Notes: a model not told the origin generated them from the sequence alone. Numbered from the stretch's first letter, positions 7,702 to 15,334 are shown. The stretch: DNA of 35,895 nt from an uncultured Oscillospiraceae bacterium (GCA_900764755.1 CAAFPE010000040.1:1-35895), one strand, 5' to 3'. Translations and numbers: made by a program.

Positions 7702-8847
7702 TTACTTCTCTGCCCCGGCCTCCGGGAGATAGACCCGGGGCACCCGGGGGTTCACGTCGCACATCAGCTCGTATGGAATGGTCCCCGCCAACTGGGCGGC
7801 CCGCTCCAGCAGCGGCCCGTCGTATACCACAGCCACGTCCCCCGCCTGCACACCGGGGACGTCGGTCACATCCAGCATACACATATCCATGCACACCCGG
7901 CCCACGATGGGGCACTCCACGCCGCGCACCCGCATTACCATGCGGTTGGACAGGCTTCTGGGATAGCCGTCCCCATAGCCCACCGGCACCACCGCCACAC
8001 GGGAGTCCCGCTCCAGCACCGCTGTGCGGCCATAGCTCACCGGCGTCCCCTTGGGCAGGCTGCGCACCGCGGCCACCCGGCTCTTCACCGCCATCACCGG
8101 CTCCAGGCCAGGGCCGTCCAGCCCCTTCAGTTCCTCCGCCGGGTACCAGCCATACAGCACCAGGCCGGGCCGCACCATATCCAGATAGGTACAGGGATAT
8201 TGTAGCACAGCGGCGCTGGAGGCACAATGGCAGATTTTGAATGCGATCCCCCGCTCCTCCAGCGCCGCCCGTGCGGCCAGGAAGCGGTCAAACTGGGCCA
8301 TCGTATAGGCCTCGCTCCCGTCGGCGTCGGCAAAGTGGGTAAACAGGCCCTCGGCCGCCAGTCCGGGCAGGCGGCACAGCCGGGCGATCTCGTCCGCCGT
8401 CTCCTCCTCACGGCCCGCCTCCCACAGGAAGCCCAGACGGCTCATGCCGGTGTCTAGCTTCACATGGATCTTCAGGGTCCGCCCCGCCCGCTGTGCGGCG
8501 GCGGACAGCTTCCGGCCGGTCTCCAGATCCTCCACCATCTGGGTCACATCCAGCTCCAGCAGCAGGGGGATCAACTCCTCCGGGGTCTCGCCCAAACACA
8601 GGATGGGCAGCGTGACCCCGCTCTGCCGCAGCTCCTCCGCCTCGCTGACGCAGGCCACAGCCAGCATATCCGCCCCCAGACGTTCCAGGGTATGGCCGAT
8701 CACAGCGGCTCCATGTCCATAGGCATTGGCCTTGCAGAGGCCCAGAAAGCGGCAGTCCTGGGGCAGCATGGCCCGCAGAGTCCGGTAATTATGCTCCAGA
8801 GCGGACAGGTCGATCTCCGCCCATGTTCTCATCCTTGTGGTATCCAT
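7702..8847 (-). CDS. alr: Alanine racemase
   Basis: Pyridoxal-phosphate enzyme that interconverts L- and D-alanine, supplying D-Ala for peptidoglycan. The PLP lysine is Lys39 in CKANAYGHG and the second catalytic base is Tyr272 in VSYGRT. The conserved GRVCMDMCMLD loop near the C-terminus completes the fold. At 381 residues it is of normal length. The start ATG follows GAGGAAG by about ten bases and sits 18 bases after the lipoprotein gene. The order lipoprotein-alr-mazF matches Bacillus ydcC-alr-ndoAI-ndoA and Clostridioides gerS-alr2, apart from the missing antitoxin. Confidence 0.97.
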   Translation of the reverse strand: MDTTRMRTWAEIDLSALEHNYRTLRAMLPQDCRFLGLCKANAYGHGAAVIGHTLERLGADMLAVACVSEAEELRQSGVTLPILCLGETPEELIPLLLELDVTQMVEDLETGRKLSAAAQRAGRTLKIHVKLDTGMSRLGFLWEAGREEETADEIARLCRLPGLAAEGLFTHFADADGSEAYTMAQFDRFLAARAALEERGIAFKICHCASSAAVLQYPCTYLDMVRPGLVLYGWYPAEELKGLDGPGLEPVMAVKSRVAAVRSLPKGTPVSYGRTAVLERDSRVAVVPVGYGDGYPRSLSNRMVMRVRGVECPIVGRVCMDMCMLDVTDVPGVQAGDVAVVYDGPLLERAAQLAGTIPYELMCDVNPRVPRVYLPEAGAEK

Positions 8848-8865
8848 AAACTGAAAGCTTCCTCT

Positions 8866-9459
8866 CTATCCTTTGGTAAAGCCGGTCAACTCGCACTGGA
8901 TGACCCGGTATCCATCCACGCTGATCTCTCCCCGCACCAGAGCATGGGTCTCCGCATCGAACCACAGTGCGGTCTCCCGTCCAGTCCCGGGAGGTTCCTC
9001 CGGGTCGGCGCAGCGCACCCGCAGCAGCTCAGAGTCCCCTGTCCGTTCCAGCGTGCACTCCGCCATATACTCCGAACGGACCGCTGTCAGCAGCGCAGGA
9101 AGAGCGGACACAGGAGACAATCCTTCCCCATCCAGGGGACCGGTCTCCAGCGCCAAGCCGTCGTACTCCATCACTCCGCCCTCTTCGCCAATCCGGGCGG
9201 TGATCCCCGCGGCCAGTTCCGGCTCCCGCAGGGTCAGGACGGTCTCCTCTCCCTCCACCGCGGCGGACAGAAGAAATTCATAGACCCGCTGGCCGTAGTC
9301 GGCGGTGACCGCCACCTCCGCGGCACAGCGCTCCATAGCCAGGTACTCCCCCCGGACTGCCAGGGCCAGTTCCTCCGCCGGGTCTCCCGCCGCCGTCCCG
9401 CCGCAGGCGGTGAGCAGCGCCAGGGTCATCATTGGTACGCAAAGCAGACGTCTGCGCAC
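8866..9459 (-). CDS. GerS/YdcC-like lipoprotein
   Basis: A 197-residue lipoprotein. A short basic N-terminus and hydrophobic core lead to the lipobox LTAC with the lipidated Cys at residue 19. The mature protein contains alternating beta-like segments such as VLTLREPELAAGI and ALWFDAETHALVRGEISVDG. This pattern and its place just upstream of alr fit the LolA-fold lipoproteins YdcC of Bacillus and GerS of Clostridioides difficile; GerS is needed for cortex modification during spore formation. The family assignment rests on position and general pattern, not on a diagnostic motif. The start is GTG with GGAGG seven bases upstream. It is 33 bases downstream of nnr in the same unit. Confidence 0.85.
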   Translation of the reverse strand: MRRRLLCVPMMTLALLTACGGTAAGDPAEELALAVRGEYLAMERCAAEVAVTADYGQRVYEFLLSAAVEGEETVLTLREPELAAGITARIGEEGGVMEYDGLALETGPLDGEGLSPVSALPALLTAVRSEYMAECTLERTGDSELLRVRCADPEEPPGTGRETALWFDAETHALVRGEISVDGYRVIQCELTGFTKG

Positions 9460-9492
9460 ATTTTTCCCTCCAAAGCGTCTTAAAACACCCGT

Positions 9493-11184
9493 TTAGTTCC
9501 GCTCCTCGCTCTCCTTCAGCACCTGGGGGAGCATCTCAATCAGGTCGGTGGGCAGCATGGCGTACTCCCCATACTGCTCCGCACAACGGTCCCCCGCCCT
9601 TCCGTGGAGCCATACCGCCAAGGCGGCAGTCTCCGGGACAGATGCGCCAGGCCCGTTCAGGTGCTTCTGTCCCAGCAGGGCAGCGATCATCCCGGCCAAC
9701 ACGTCGCCGGAACCTCCCTTGGCCATCCCCGGGTTCCCCGTCCCGCAGAGCCAGACTTTTCCCTCCGGGGCGGCGGTCACCGTCCCCCGGCCCTTGAGGA
9801 CCAGAGTGCAGCGGTGTGCCTTTGCAAAGCTGCGGGCGGCGGCCACAGGGTCCCGCACTGGCAGAGGGCAGCCCGTCAGGCGGGCAAACTCCCCTGCGTG
9901 GGGGGTGAGCATTGTGGGAGCGGAGCGGCTGTCCAGAACATCTATATGTCCCGCCAGTGCGTTTATGCCATCGGCATCCAGCACTACCGGGATGGTCAGG
10001 TCACTCAGCAGGGAACGCACCAGGCACTCCGTCTGCGGATGCCGGCCCAGACCGGGCCCGATCACCGCCACATCACAGGCAGCCGCCTTTTCCAGTATTG
10101 CAGTATACTCCTCCGACAGCGGAAAAGCCATAGCTTCCTCGCATTTTACGGCCGCGATGGGATAGATTTCCCGGGGCACCCCTACATAGACCAGCCCTGC
10201 CCCGGTCCGCAGAGCGCCCCGGGCGGCCAGAATGGGAGCGCCGGTATAGCCCTCGCTGCCCCCCAGGATGAATACCCTTCCAAAATCCCCCTTGTGGCCG
10301 TCGGCAGGACGGCGGGGGAGGACCCAGTGCAGATCGTTCGGGTTTAACTCGATCGGCTCCGGACCCCGCCATATCATCTGATGGACCAGGTCCCGGGGGA
10401 TCCCGATATCGGCCTCTTGCACCTCCCCGGCGCAGCCCGCCCCGGCCCCCAGATAGAGTCCCGGCTTGGCACAGGTAAAGGTCACGGTGGTACGGGCCCG
10501 GACGGCCTCTCCCAGGACCTCCCCGGTGTCCCCGTCCACCCCGGAGGGCAGGTCGCAGGACACCACAGGGGCCCGCCGGCCGTTCATCCACCGGACTGCC
10601 GCCAGAAAGTCCCCCTCCACCGGCCGCTTCAAACCCACTCCGAACAGGGCATCCACATAGCAGTCGCAGGTGGACAGCCAGACGGTCAGCAGGCGGTCCT
10701 CCAGATCCAAGGGCTCCAGAGCGCCGCCGGCCTCTGCCAGCCGCTCCTCCATGGCCCGGGCGTCCGGGGTCATCTTCTCCCGGTCGCCCACCAGAAAGGT
10801 GCGGACCCGATAGCCCTCCTCCAGCAGGATACGGGCGGCGGCGATGCCGTCGCCGCCGTTGTTCCCCGGGCCGCAGAATATGCCGATCCGCTGGGTGGGA
10901 TCGGTGTTTTTTGACTCCACCACAGCCCGTATCTCGTCCAACTCCCGCTGCTCCTCCGCCGTGGGTTCCCGGCTGTCCCCTGTCATAATGAAGGCTACTG
11001 AAACAGCCGATCCAATCACACCATCCGGCCGGCTCTGCTCCTTCACCGGCCCCACCAGATCGGCTGCCGCCTGGGCGACCTCCCGGGCGGCGTTCTCCAT
11101 CAGTTCCAGAGAGGGGATCCCCCGCTCCTCAATGGCGATCCGGTCCAACTCTCTCATCTGCTCTGTGGTGGCAAGCATACTCAT
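9493..11184 (-). CDS. nnr: Bifunctional NAD(P)H-hydrate repair enzyme
   Basis: Repairs hydrated NADH and NADPH. The N-terminal YjeF_N domain (about 1-270) is the epimerase, with GPGNNGGDG at 105-113 and SCDLPSGVDGDTG downstream. The C-terminal carbohydrate-kinase-like domain (about 285-563) is the ADP/ATP-dependent dehydratase, with GGSEGYTGAP, VLDADGINAL, LTPHAGEF and the catalytic KGGSGDVLAGM. The frame is open further upstream, but the start is set by ATG at 11184 with GAAGGAG before it, overlapping the previous gene's TGA by two bases (ATGA). At 563 residues it is longer than the usual 490-520; the excess is a polar segment at about 47-97, just before the Rossmann-like core. It is cotranscribed with the lipoprotein gene and alr, a common clostridial arrangement. 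Confidence 0.95.
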   Translation of the reverse strand: MSMLATTEQMRELDRIAIEERGIPSLELMENAAREVAQAAADLVGPVKEQSRPDGVIGSAVSVAFIMTGDSREPTAEEQRELDEIRAVVESKNTDPTQRIGIFCGPGNNGGDGIAAARILLEEGYRVRTFLVGDREKMTPDARAMEERLAEAGGALEPLDLEDRLLTVWLSTCDCYVDALFGVGLKRPVEGDFLAAVRWMNGRRAPVVSCDLPSGVDGDTGEVLGEAVRARTTVTFTCAKPGLYLGAGAGCAGEVQEADIGIPRDLVHQMIWRGPEPIELNPNDLHWVLPRRPADGHKGDFGRVFILGGSEGYTGAPILAARGALRTGAGLVYVGVPREIYPIAAVKCEEAMAFPLSEEYTAILEKAAACDVAVIGPGLGRHPQTECLVRSLLSDLTIPVVLDADGINALAGHIDVLDSRSAPTMLTPHAGEFARLTGCPLPVRDPVAAARSFAKAHRCTLVLKGRGTVTAAPEGKVWLCGTGNPGMAKGGSGDVLAGMIAALLGQKHLNGPGASVPETAALAVWLHGRAGDRCAEQYGEYAMLPTDLIEMLPQVLKESEERN

Positions 11185-11687
11185 CTCTCCCGCTCCTTCC
11201 ATCCCTTTGGCAGCAGCTCCTCCAACGGGACCAGCTCTACCTCCCGGGCCGCCTCCGCCTTGGAGGGGTACACCCTGAGCTCCGGGACAGGCTCCCACAG
11301 CTCCCGGACCTCCTCCCCCGCCAGCAGGCGGCTGGAAAACCGGCCCATGCGTTCGGATACCCGGAAGGCCGCCCCCTCCGGGGTGACGCAGTACACGCCC
11401 TCCCCCAGGTCCTCCGAGCGGCCGCACCAGTTTCCTTCCCGGTCCCGGGCCACCAGTTCCAGGCTGGGGACCGCATAAAACGGGATCTCCGGGAGTTCCT
11501 CATCCTCAAAGAAAAAGAACACCCCGGCCCGCTCCGCCATCTCCTGATACTGGGGAACCTCCGCCCGGACCTTGGCCTGCTCCGTGCGGAACACCGTCCC
11601 GGCGTGAATGATCTGCACCTCACCGCTGACAATTCCCAGTGCGCCCGATTCGTTCAACTCTCCCTGGTCAACATAAATGGTCCGCAC
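11181..11687 (-). CDS. Protein of unknown function, first gene of nnr-alr operon
   Basis: A soluble, acidic protein of 168 residues that I cannot place in a family. It has no signal peptide or membrane segment. It begins RTIYVDQGELNES and has several beta-like stretches (about 15-35 and 68-110) and a charged C-terminal helix ending in LLPKGWKERER. The start is taken as GTG at 11687, with AAAGGGG eight bases upstream; GTG at 11696 and an ATG at 11732 are alternatives, but the ATG overlaps a likely −10 element. A weak promoter, TTCCTT-N17-TACAAT (11749-11721), lies just after the suf terminator. Its stop codon overlaps the nnr start, so translation is probably coupled. Confidence 0.8.
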   Translation of the reverse strand: MRTIYVDQGELNESGALGIVSGEVQIIHAGTVFRTEQAKVRAEVPQYQEMAERAGVFFFFEDEELPEIPFYAVPSLELVARDREGNWCGRSEDLGEGVYCVTPEGAAFRVSERMGRFSSRLLAGEEVRELWEPVPELRVYPSKAEAAREVELVPLEELLPKGWKERER

Positions 11688-11740
11688 CGCCCACACCCCT
11701 TTACAAAGGATTTTTCCGGTATTGTACCACATCCCGGCGG

Positions 11741-11775
11741 AAAAAGGAAGAGAGACCGAAGCCGGTCTCCCTTCC
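11741..11775 (-). terminator. Intrinsic terminator of the suf operon
   Basis: On the minus strand GGAAG-GAGACC arms pair with GGTCTC-CTTCC around a six-base loop (11775-11746), followed by five U (11745-11741). It lies 15 bases past the sufB stop. Confidence 0.9.
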
Positions 11776-11789
11776 TGAAGCTGTCAGAT

Positions 11790-12707
11790 TCACTTCAAAA
11801 ACCCGTTGACGATCTGCTCCTCGGCCTCCTTCTCAGTGAGGCCCAGGGTCATCAGCTTGATGAGCTGCTCTCCGGCGATCTTGCCGATGGCAGCCTCGTG
11901 GACCAGGCTGGCGTCCACGCAGTTGGCGGTGACCTCCGGGATGGCGGCCACCACGCCCTGATCCATGATGATGGCATCACACTCGGAGTGGCCGTAGCAC
12001 CGGGCATTGCCGTTGATCCGGGCCAGGAATACCTGGTGGGACTGGTCCCGGGCCACAGAGCGGGAGATCACGTTGGTGTGGCAGTCCTCCCCGTTCAGAT
12101 CCACAGTAAAGTCGGACTTGGCCAGCTGCTTGCCGTGGGTCATCACCTTCTCTTTGATGATGAGGGTAGACCGGGGGCCCAGGGTGGCCTTCGTGGTGCG
12201 GACGGTGGAGTCCACGCCCTTGATCTGGGTGGTCTCCATCTCCAGATAGCTGTCCTCATCCATCTCCACCACGGTGGTGGGGTTCATGATGTTCTCCCCC
12301 ATACCGTCGCCCTCGCCGTAGTGGCGCTCCACATAGCGCACCCGGGCGCGCTTGCCCACATGGAAAGAGTGGATCCCGGAGTGCTCTGAATTCTGCACCC
12401 CGCAGTTGTGGATGCCGCAGCCGGCCACGATGGTCACGTCGCAGTCGTCGCCGATGATAAAATCGTTGTAAACGGTCTCATTCAGTCCGCTCTCGCTGAG
12501 TACCACGGGGATGTGGACCGACTCATTTTTGGTGCCGGGCTTAATGATGATGTCGATGCCGTCCTTGTCCTCTTTGCTGACAATGTCGATGTTGGCGGTG
12601 GTGTTCCGGGCGGCCGCCTTCCCGTTGGCCCGGATGTTATAGGCCCCTTCGGGCACATCATGGAGCTCGGCAACCTGCTCCAGCAAATTCTTCTGTATGG
12701 CGTCCAT
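11790..12707 (-). CDS. sufB: SufB/SufD family Fe-S cluster scaffold (short form)
   Basis: Scaffold protein on which the SUF machinery assembles iron-sulfur clusters; it partners the ATPase SufC encoded just upstream. The C-terminal two thirds show the SufBD beta-helix core, with GHSECDAII, an LVHEAAIGKI segment matching the usual VEHEA motif, and the ending EEQIVNGF. At 305 residues it lacks the large N-terminal part of classical SufB (about 465 residues). It is the only SufB/D protein in the operon, so it probably forms a homodimer, as in the minimal SufBC (SmsCB) systems described in archaea and anaerobic bacteria. The start is ATG at 12707 with AAGGAG eight bases upstream; the frame is open for seven further codons without a ribosome site. 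Confidence 0.93.
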   Translation of the reverse strand: MDAIQKNLLEQVAELHDVPEGAYNIRANGKAAARNTTANIDIVSKEDKDGIDIIIKPGTKNESVHIPVVLSESGLNETVYNDFIIGDDCDVTIVAGCGIHNCGVQNSEHSGIHSFHVGKRARVRYVERHYGEGDGMGENIMNPTTVVEMDEDSYLEMETTQIKGVDSTVRTTKATLGPRSTLIIKEKVMTHGKQLAKSDFTVDLNGEDCHTNVISRSVARDQSHQVFLARINGNARCYGHSECDAIIMDQGVVAAIPEVTANCVDASLVHEAAIGKIAGEQLIKLMTLGLTEKEAEEQIVNGFLK

Positions 12708-12725
12708 GGTTCTGTCTCCTTCTGT

Positions 12726-12828
12726 CAATTAGGAATGAGGAGTTAGAAATGACCGCCTCTGACTCGGCCGGAGGAATCGGGAGCCTCCGCCCTGGATCGG
12801 AGCGTCAATTCCTAATTTCCAATTCCTG
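12726..12828. repeat. AT-rich palindromic element, copy A (sufC-sufB gap)
   Basis: The left arm begins AATTAGGAATGAGGAGTTAG (12727-12746) and the right arm is made of AATTCCTAATTTCCAATTCC units (12807-12826), with a GC-rich core that can fold on itself. The left arm's 20 bases recur exactly, in reverse complement, at 15314-15333 in the pheS-pheT gap. It has no coding capacity and looks like a miniature palindromic repeat placed between two cotranscribed genes. Confidence 0.8.
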
Positions 12829-12837
12829 GTCATCTTG

Positions 12838-13566
12838 TTATTTCACCTTGTCACTCAACGCGCTGCATACACTGGGGGCCTCGCCCAACAGCTGAGGCAG
12901 GATCTCCTCCCGTCTCCCGTCGCTGCGCACCTGGCCGTCAGCCAGGACGATGATGCGGTCGGCGATGTTCAGGATCCGCTCCTGGTGGGAGATGATGAGA
13001 ATGGAGCCGTTGATCTTCTCATGCAGGTGCTCGAACACTTGGATCAGGTTGGAGAAGGACCACAGATCGATGCCTGCCTCCGGCTCGTCAAAGACGGACA
13101 GCTTGGTCCCACGGGCCATGATCATGGCGATCTCGATGCGCTTGAGCTCGCCGCCGGACAGGGAGCCGTCCACCTCCCGGTCAATATAGTCCTTGGCGCA
13201 CAGCCCCACCTCGGACAGGTAGTTGCACGCCTCCGGCACGCCGATGTTTTTCCCGCTGGCCAGGGTGATCAGGTCCTTCACCGTCAGCCCCTTGAAGCGC
13301 ACCGGCTGCTGAAAGGCAAAACTGATGCCCCGGTGGGCCCGCTGGGTGATGTCCAGGCCGGTGATGTCCTCCCCATCCAGCAGGATCCGCCCGCTGGTGG
13401 GGGTATAGATGCCGGCAATGATCTTGGCCAGAGTGGACTTGCCGCCGCCATTTGGTCCGGTGATGGCCACAAACCGCTCGTCAATGGTCAGATCGATGTC
13501 CCGCAGGATACCCTTATCCTCTCCATCCTGCTCCACATCATAGCAGATATGCTGTAACTCTAGCAT
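12838..13566 (-). CDS. sufC: SUF system ATPase SufC
   Basis: ABC-type ATPase subunit of the SUF iron-sulfur assembly complex; ATP binding by the SufC pair reshapes the SufB scaffold. It has Walker A GPNGGGKST (about residues 36-44), the Q-loop FAFQQP, the signature LSGGELKR, Walker B LSVFDEPEAGID and the switch His in ISHQE. At 242 residues it is of normal length. The start is ATG at 13566 with AGGAGG seven bases upstream; an ATG at 13638 in the same frame has no ribosome site. It is first in the two-gene operon, and a 130-base gap holding palindromic element A separates it from sufB. No cysteine desulfurase or SufU/IscU gene is in the window. Confidence 0.97.
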   Translation of the reverse strand: MLELQHICYDVEQDGEDKGILRDIDLTIDERFVAITGPNGGGKSTLAKIIAGIYTPTSGRILLDGEDITGLDITQRAHRGISFAFQQPVRFKGLTVKDLITLASGKNIGVPEACNYLSEVGLCAKDYIDREVDGSLSGGELKRIEIAMIMARGTKLSVFDEPEAGIDLWSFSNLIQVFEHLHEKINGSILIISHQERILNIADRIIVLADGQVRSDGRREEILPQLLGEAPSVCSALSDKVK

Positions 13567-13649
13567 GAGGTTCCCTCCTGTATTCCGTCCGGTTTCATCC
13601 CGGTTCCGTCTTTCCCGTTCCCTGTCCATCTGTCCCACAAACAGCCGGC

Positions 13650-13706
13650 AGGGTGTCCTATATTTAAGGACAGCCTTATTTTATCATAGACGGATGGTTT
13701 TGTCTA
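13650..13706 (-). promoter_or_regulatory. suf promoter with palindromic operator
   Basis: On the minus strand TAGACA (13706-13701) and TAAAAT (13683-13678) are 17 bases apart. The expected start point, near 13671, falls inside a 27-base palindrome (13650-13676) with perfect inner arms TGTCCT and AGGACA seven bases apart and outer AGG/CCT arms. A repressor bound here would block initiation. An Rrf2-family iron-sulfur sensor is a reasonable candidate, but no such gene is nearby. Confidence 0.65.
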
Positions 13707-13848
13707 TCCTTATTTCCTATTATTTTAGTAGGATTTTATTTTTCTCTGCTCCCAGCATGGTCCTCTGGCTGAACCTTCTTATTATTTCCTGTCCCCATGC
13801 ATATTTTTCCACATTTCATTCTTTTCCCCGGATGCTTCTATTTCATGC

Positions 13849-13877
13849 TTGCTTTTTTCGCCGCAGTATGCTATAAG
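13849..13877 (+). promoter_or_regulatory. pheST promoter
   Basis: TTGCTT (13849-13854) and TATAAG (13872-13877) are spaced by 17 bases, placing the start near 13884, just ahead of the T-box leader. Confidence 0.65.
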
Positions 13878-13889
13878 TATTAGATACAA

Positions 13890-14126
13890 TCAGTTTCAAA
13901 TGCGAAGAACGGGAAAATAACGTGCTTTCGTTTCTCAGAGAGGGGCGGTCACCGGCTGAAAGCCGCCCCGAAGCGTGTCGTTTGGTTCGCCCGGGAGCGG
14001 CCCCTGAGAGGGGGACGGCTGTTCCGCCGTTATCAGGAAATTCAAGTGCGTGTCTGACACGAATACGGGTGGTACCGCGGAAGGTTTGCCTTTCGTCCCA
14101 ACAGGTTTGGGGCGGAAGGCTTTTTT
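13890..14126 (+). promoter_or_regulatory. T-box riboswitch for phenylalanine
   Basis: Leader RNA that senses uncharged tRNA-Phe and then lets transcription proceed into pheST. The T-box sequence GGGTGGTACCGCGG is at 14067-14080. Stem I includes AGAGAG (13938-13943) and a GGGGCGG/CCGCCCC apical stem. The likely specifier is TTC (Phe) at 13986-13988, followed by the usual CCCGGGAGC context. The terminator is a GC-rich hairpin from about 14089 to 14120 with six T (14121-14126). The downstream genes confirm the amino acid. Confidence 0.93.
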
Positions 14127-14174
14127 GCTGTCCGTCCCCGTCCGATCAATTTACCTCTGAAAGGAAGAACACAG

Positions 14175-15200
14175 ATGAAAGAACAGTTAGCAAAGATCCG
14201 TTCGGAGGCGCTGGCCGCCTTTGAGCAGGCCCAGTCCGCCGCCGAACTGGACAGCCTGCGCGTCCAGTATCTGGGCAAGAAGGGCGAACTCACCGCCGTT
14301 CTGAAAATGATGGGCAAGCTGTCCGCCGAGGAGCGCCCCGCCATGGGCCAGCTGGCCAACGAGGTCCGTTCCGCCCTGGAGGCGGCCATCGAGGCCGCCG
14401 CCGGCAAACTGGAGGCCCAGGCCCTGGAGCAGCGCCTGAAGGATGAGGCGCTGGATGTGACCATCCCCGGCCGCGAGGTGAAGCTGGGGCACAAGCACCC
14501 CATGTATCTGGCCCTGGACGAACTGAAGGACATCTTCATCGGCATGGGCTTCACCGTGCTGGACGGCCCCGAGGTGGAGCTGGCCGAGTACAACTTCGAC
14601 AAACTCAACGCCGAGGAGGGCCACCCCTCCCGGGACTGGTCGGACACCTTCTATTTTGACGCCGACAGCCGGGTGATGCTCCGCAGCCAGACCAGCCCCA
14701 TGCAGGTCCGGGCCATGGAGACCATGGAACTGCCCATCCGCATCATCGCCCCCGGCCGGGTGTACCGCAAGGACGAGGTGGACGCCACCCACTCCCCCAT
14801 GTTCCACCAGGTGGAGGGCATGGTCATCGACAAAAATGTCACCATGGCCGACCTGAAGGGCACCCTGAATACGGTGGTGGAACAGCTGTACGGCAAGGGC
14901 ACTAAGACCCGCTTCCGTCCCCACCACTTCCCCTTTACTGAGCCCTCCTGCGAGATGGACGTACAGTGCCACAAGTGCGGCGGCGTGGGCTGCCCCACCT
15001 GTAAGGGCGAGGGCTGGATCGAGATGCTGGGTGCCGGCATGATCCACCCCAAGGTGCTGAAGATGGCCGGAATCGATCCGGAGGTCTACTCCGGCTGGGC
15101 CTTTGGCATCGGCCTGGAGCGCACCGCCATGCGCCGCTTCAAGATCGCTGATCTGCGTCTGATCTTCGAGAACGACGTTAGATTTTTAGAGCAATTCTGA
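14175..15200 (+). CDS. pheS: Phenylalanine-tRNA ligase alpha subunit
   Basis: Catalytic subunit of the alpha2-beta2 enzyme that charges tRNA-Phe. An N-terminal coiled coil (about 1-90) binds tRNA, and the class II catalytic core follows, with motif 2 around GRVYRKDEVDATHSPMFHQ and motif 3 GWAFGIGLERTAMRR. A CHKCGGVGCPTCKGEGW segment sits within the core, as in many clostridial forms. At 341 residues it is of normal length. The ATG follows AAAGGAAG by seven bases. The last eight codons (from GTT AGA TTT TTA) are clearly more AT-rich than the rest of the gene and take part in a perfect hairpin that spans the stop codon. Confidence 0.98.
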   Translation: MKEQLAKIRSEALAAFEQAQSAAELDSLRVQYLGKKGELTAVLKMMGKLSAEERPAMGQLANEVRSALEAAIEAAAGKLEAQALEQRLKDEALDVTIPGREVKLGHKHPMYLALDELKDIFIGMGFTVLDGPEVELAEYNFDKLNAEEGHPSRDWSDTFYFDADSRVMLRSQTSPMQVRAMETMELPIRIIAPGRVYRKDEVDATHSPMFHQVEGMVIDKNVTMADLKGTLNTVVEQLYGKGTKTRFRPHHFPFTEPSCEMDVQCHKCGGVGCPTCKGEGWIEMLGAGMIHPKVLKMAGIDPEVYSGWAFGIGLERTAMRRFKIADLRLIFENDVRFLEQF

Positions 15201-15214
15201 TTGCTCTAAAAATC
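15181..15214. repeat. Perfect hairpin across the pheS stop codon
   Basis: Two 15-base arms, 15181-15195 and 15200-15214, are exact reverse complements around the loop TCTG. The 5' arm is the pheS coding end and the 3' arm begins in its stop codon. No U-run follows on the plus strand, so it is unlikely to terminate transcription. It touches the left end of palindromic element B. Confidence 0.85.
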
Positions 15215-15334
15215 AATTAGGAATTAGAAATTAGGAGTTCGGAATCGAAGCGGTCTCTTCCGCAGCTCAATTCCAAATATTCCGGCAAAACCGGACACCA
15301 CAATTCCTAATTCCTAACTCCTCATTCCTAATTC
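15214..15334. repeat. AT-rich palindromic element, copy B (pheS-pheT gap)
   Basis: Inverted arms of repeated AATTAGGA-type units (left 15214-15239, right 15302-15334) flank a core with a small CCGG/CCGG stem (15282-15294). The right arm contains the exact reverse complement of the 20-base arm of copy A at 12727. Like copy A, it lies between two genes of one operon and encodes nothing. Confidence 0.8.

Larger units (their letters stand above)
13567..14174. other. Divergent suf/phe intergenic region
   Basis: The 608 bases hold the suf promoter and operator (13650-13706), an AT- and pyrimidine-rich stretch with no recognisable gene (about 13707-13848), the phe promoter and the T-box leader. AT content in the middle is far above the flanking genes. 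Confidence 0.7.

Noticed and set aside
14940..15010. Zinc-finger-like insertion in PheS as a novelty
   Set aside because: The CxxC pair in this position is a common feature of PheS proteins in Clostridia and other bacteria.
15181..15214. Terminator between pheS and pheT
   Set aside because: The stem is perfect but is followed by A-rich, not U-rich, RNA, and the genes encode subunits of one enzyme.
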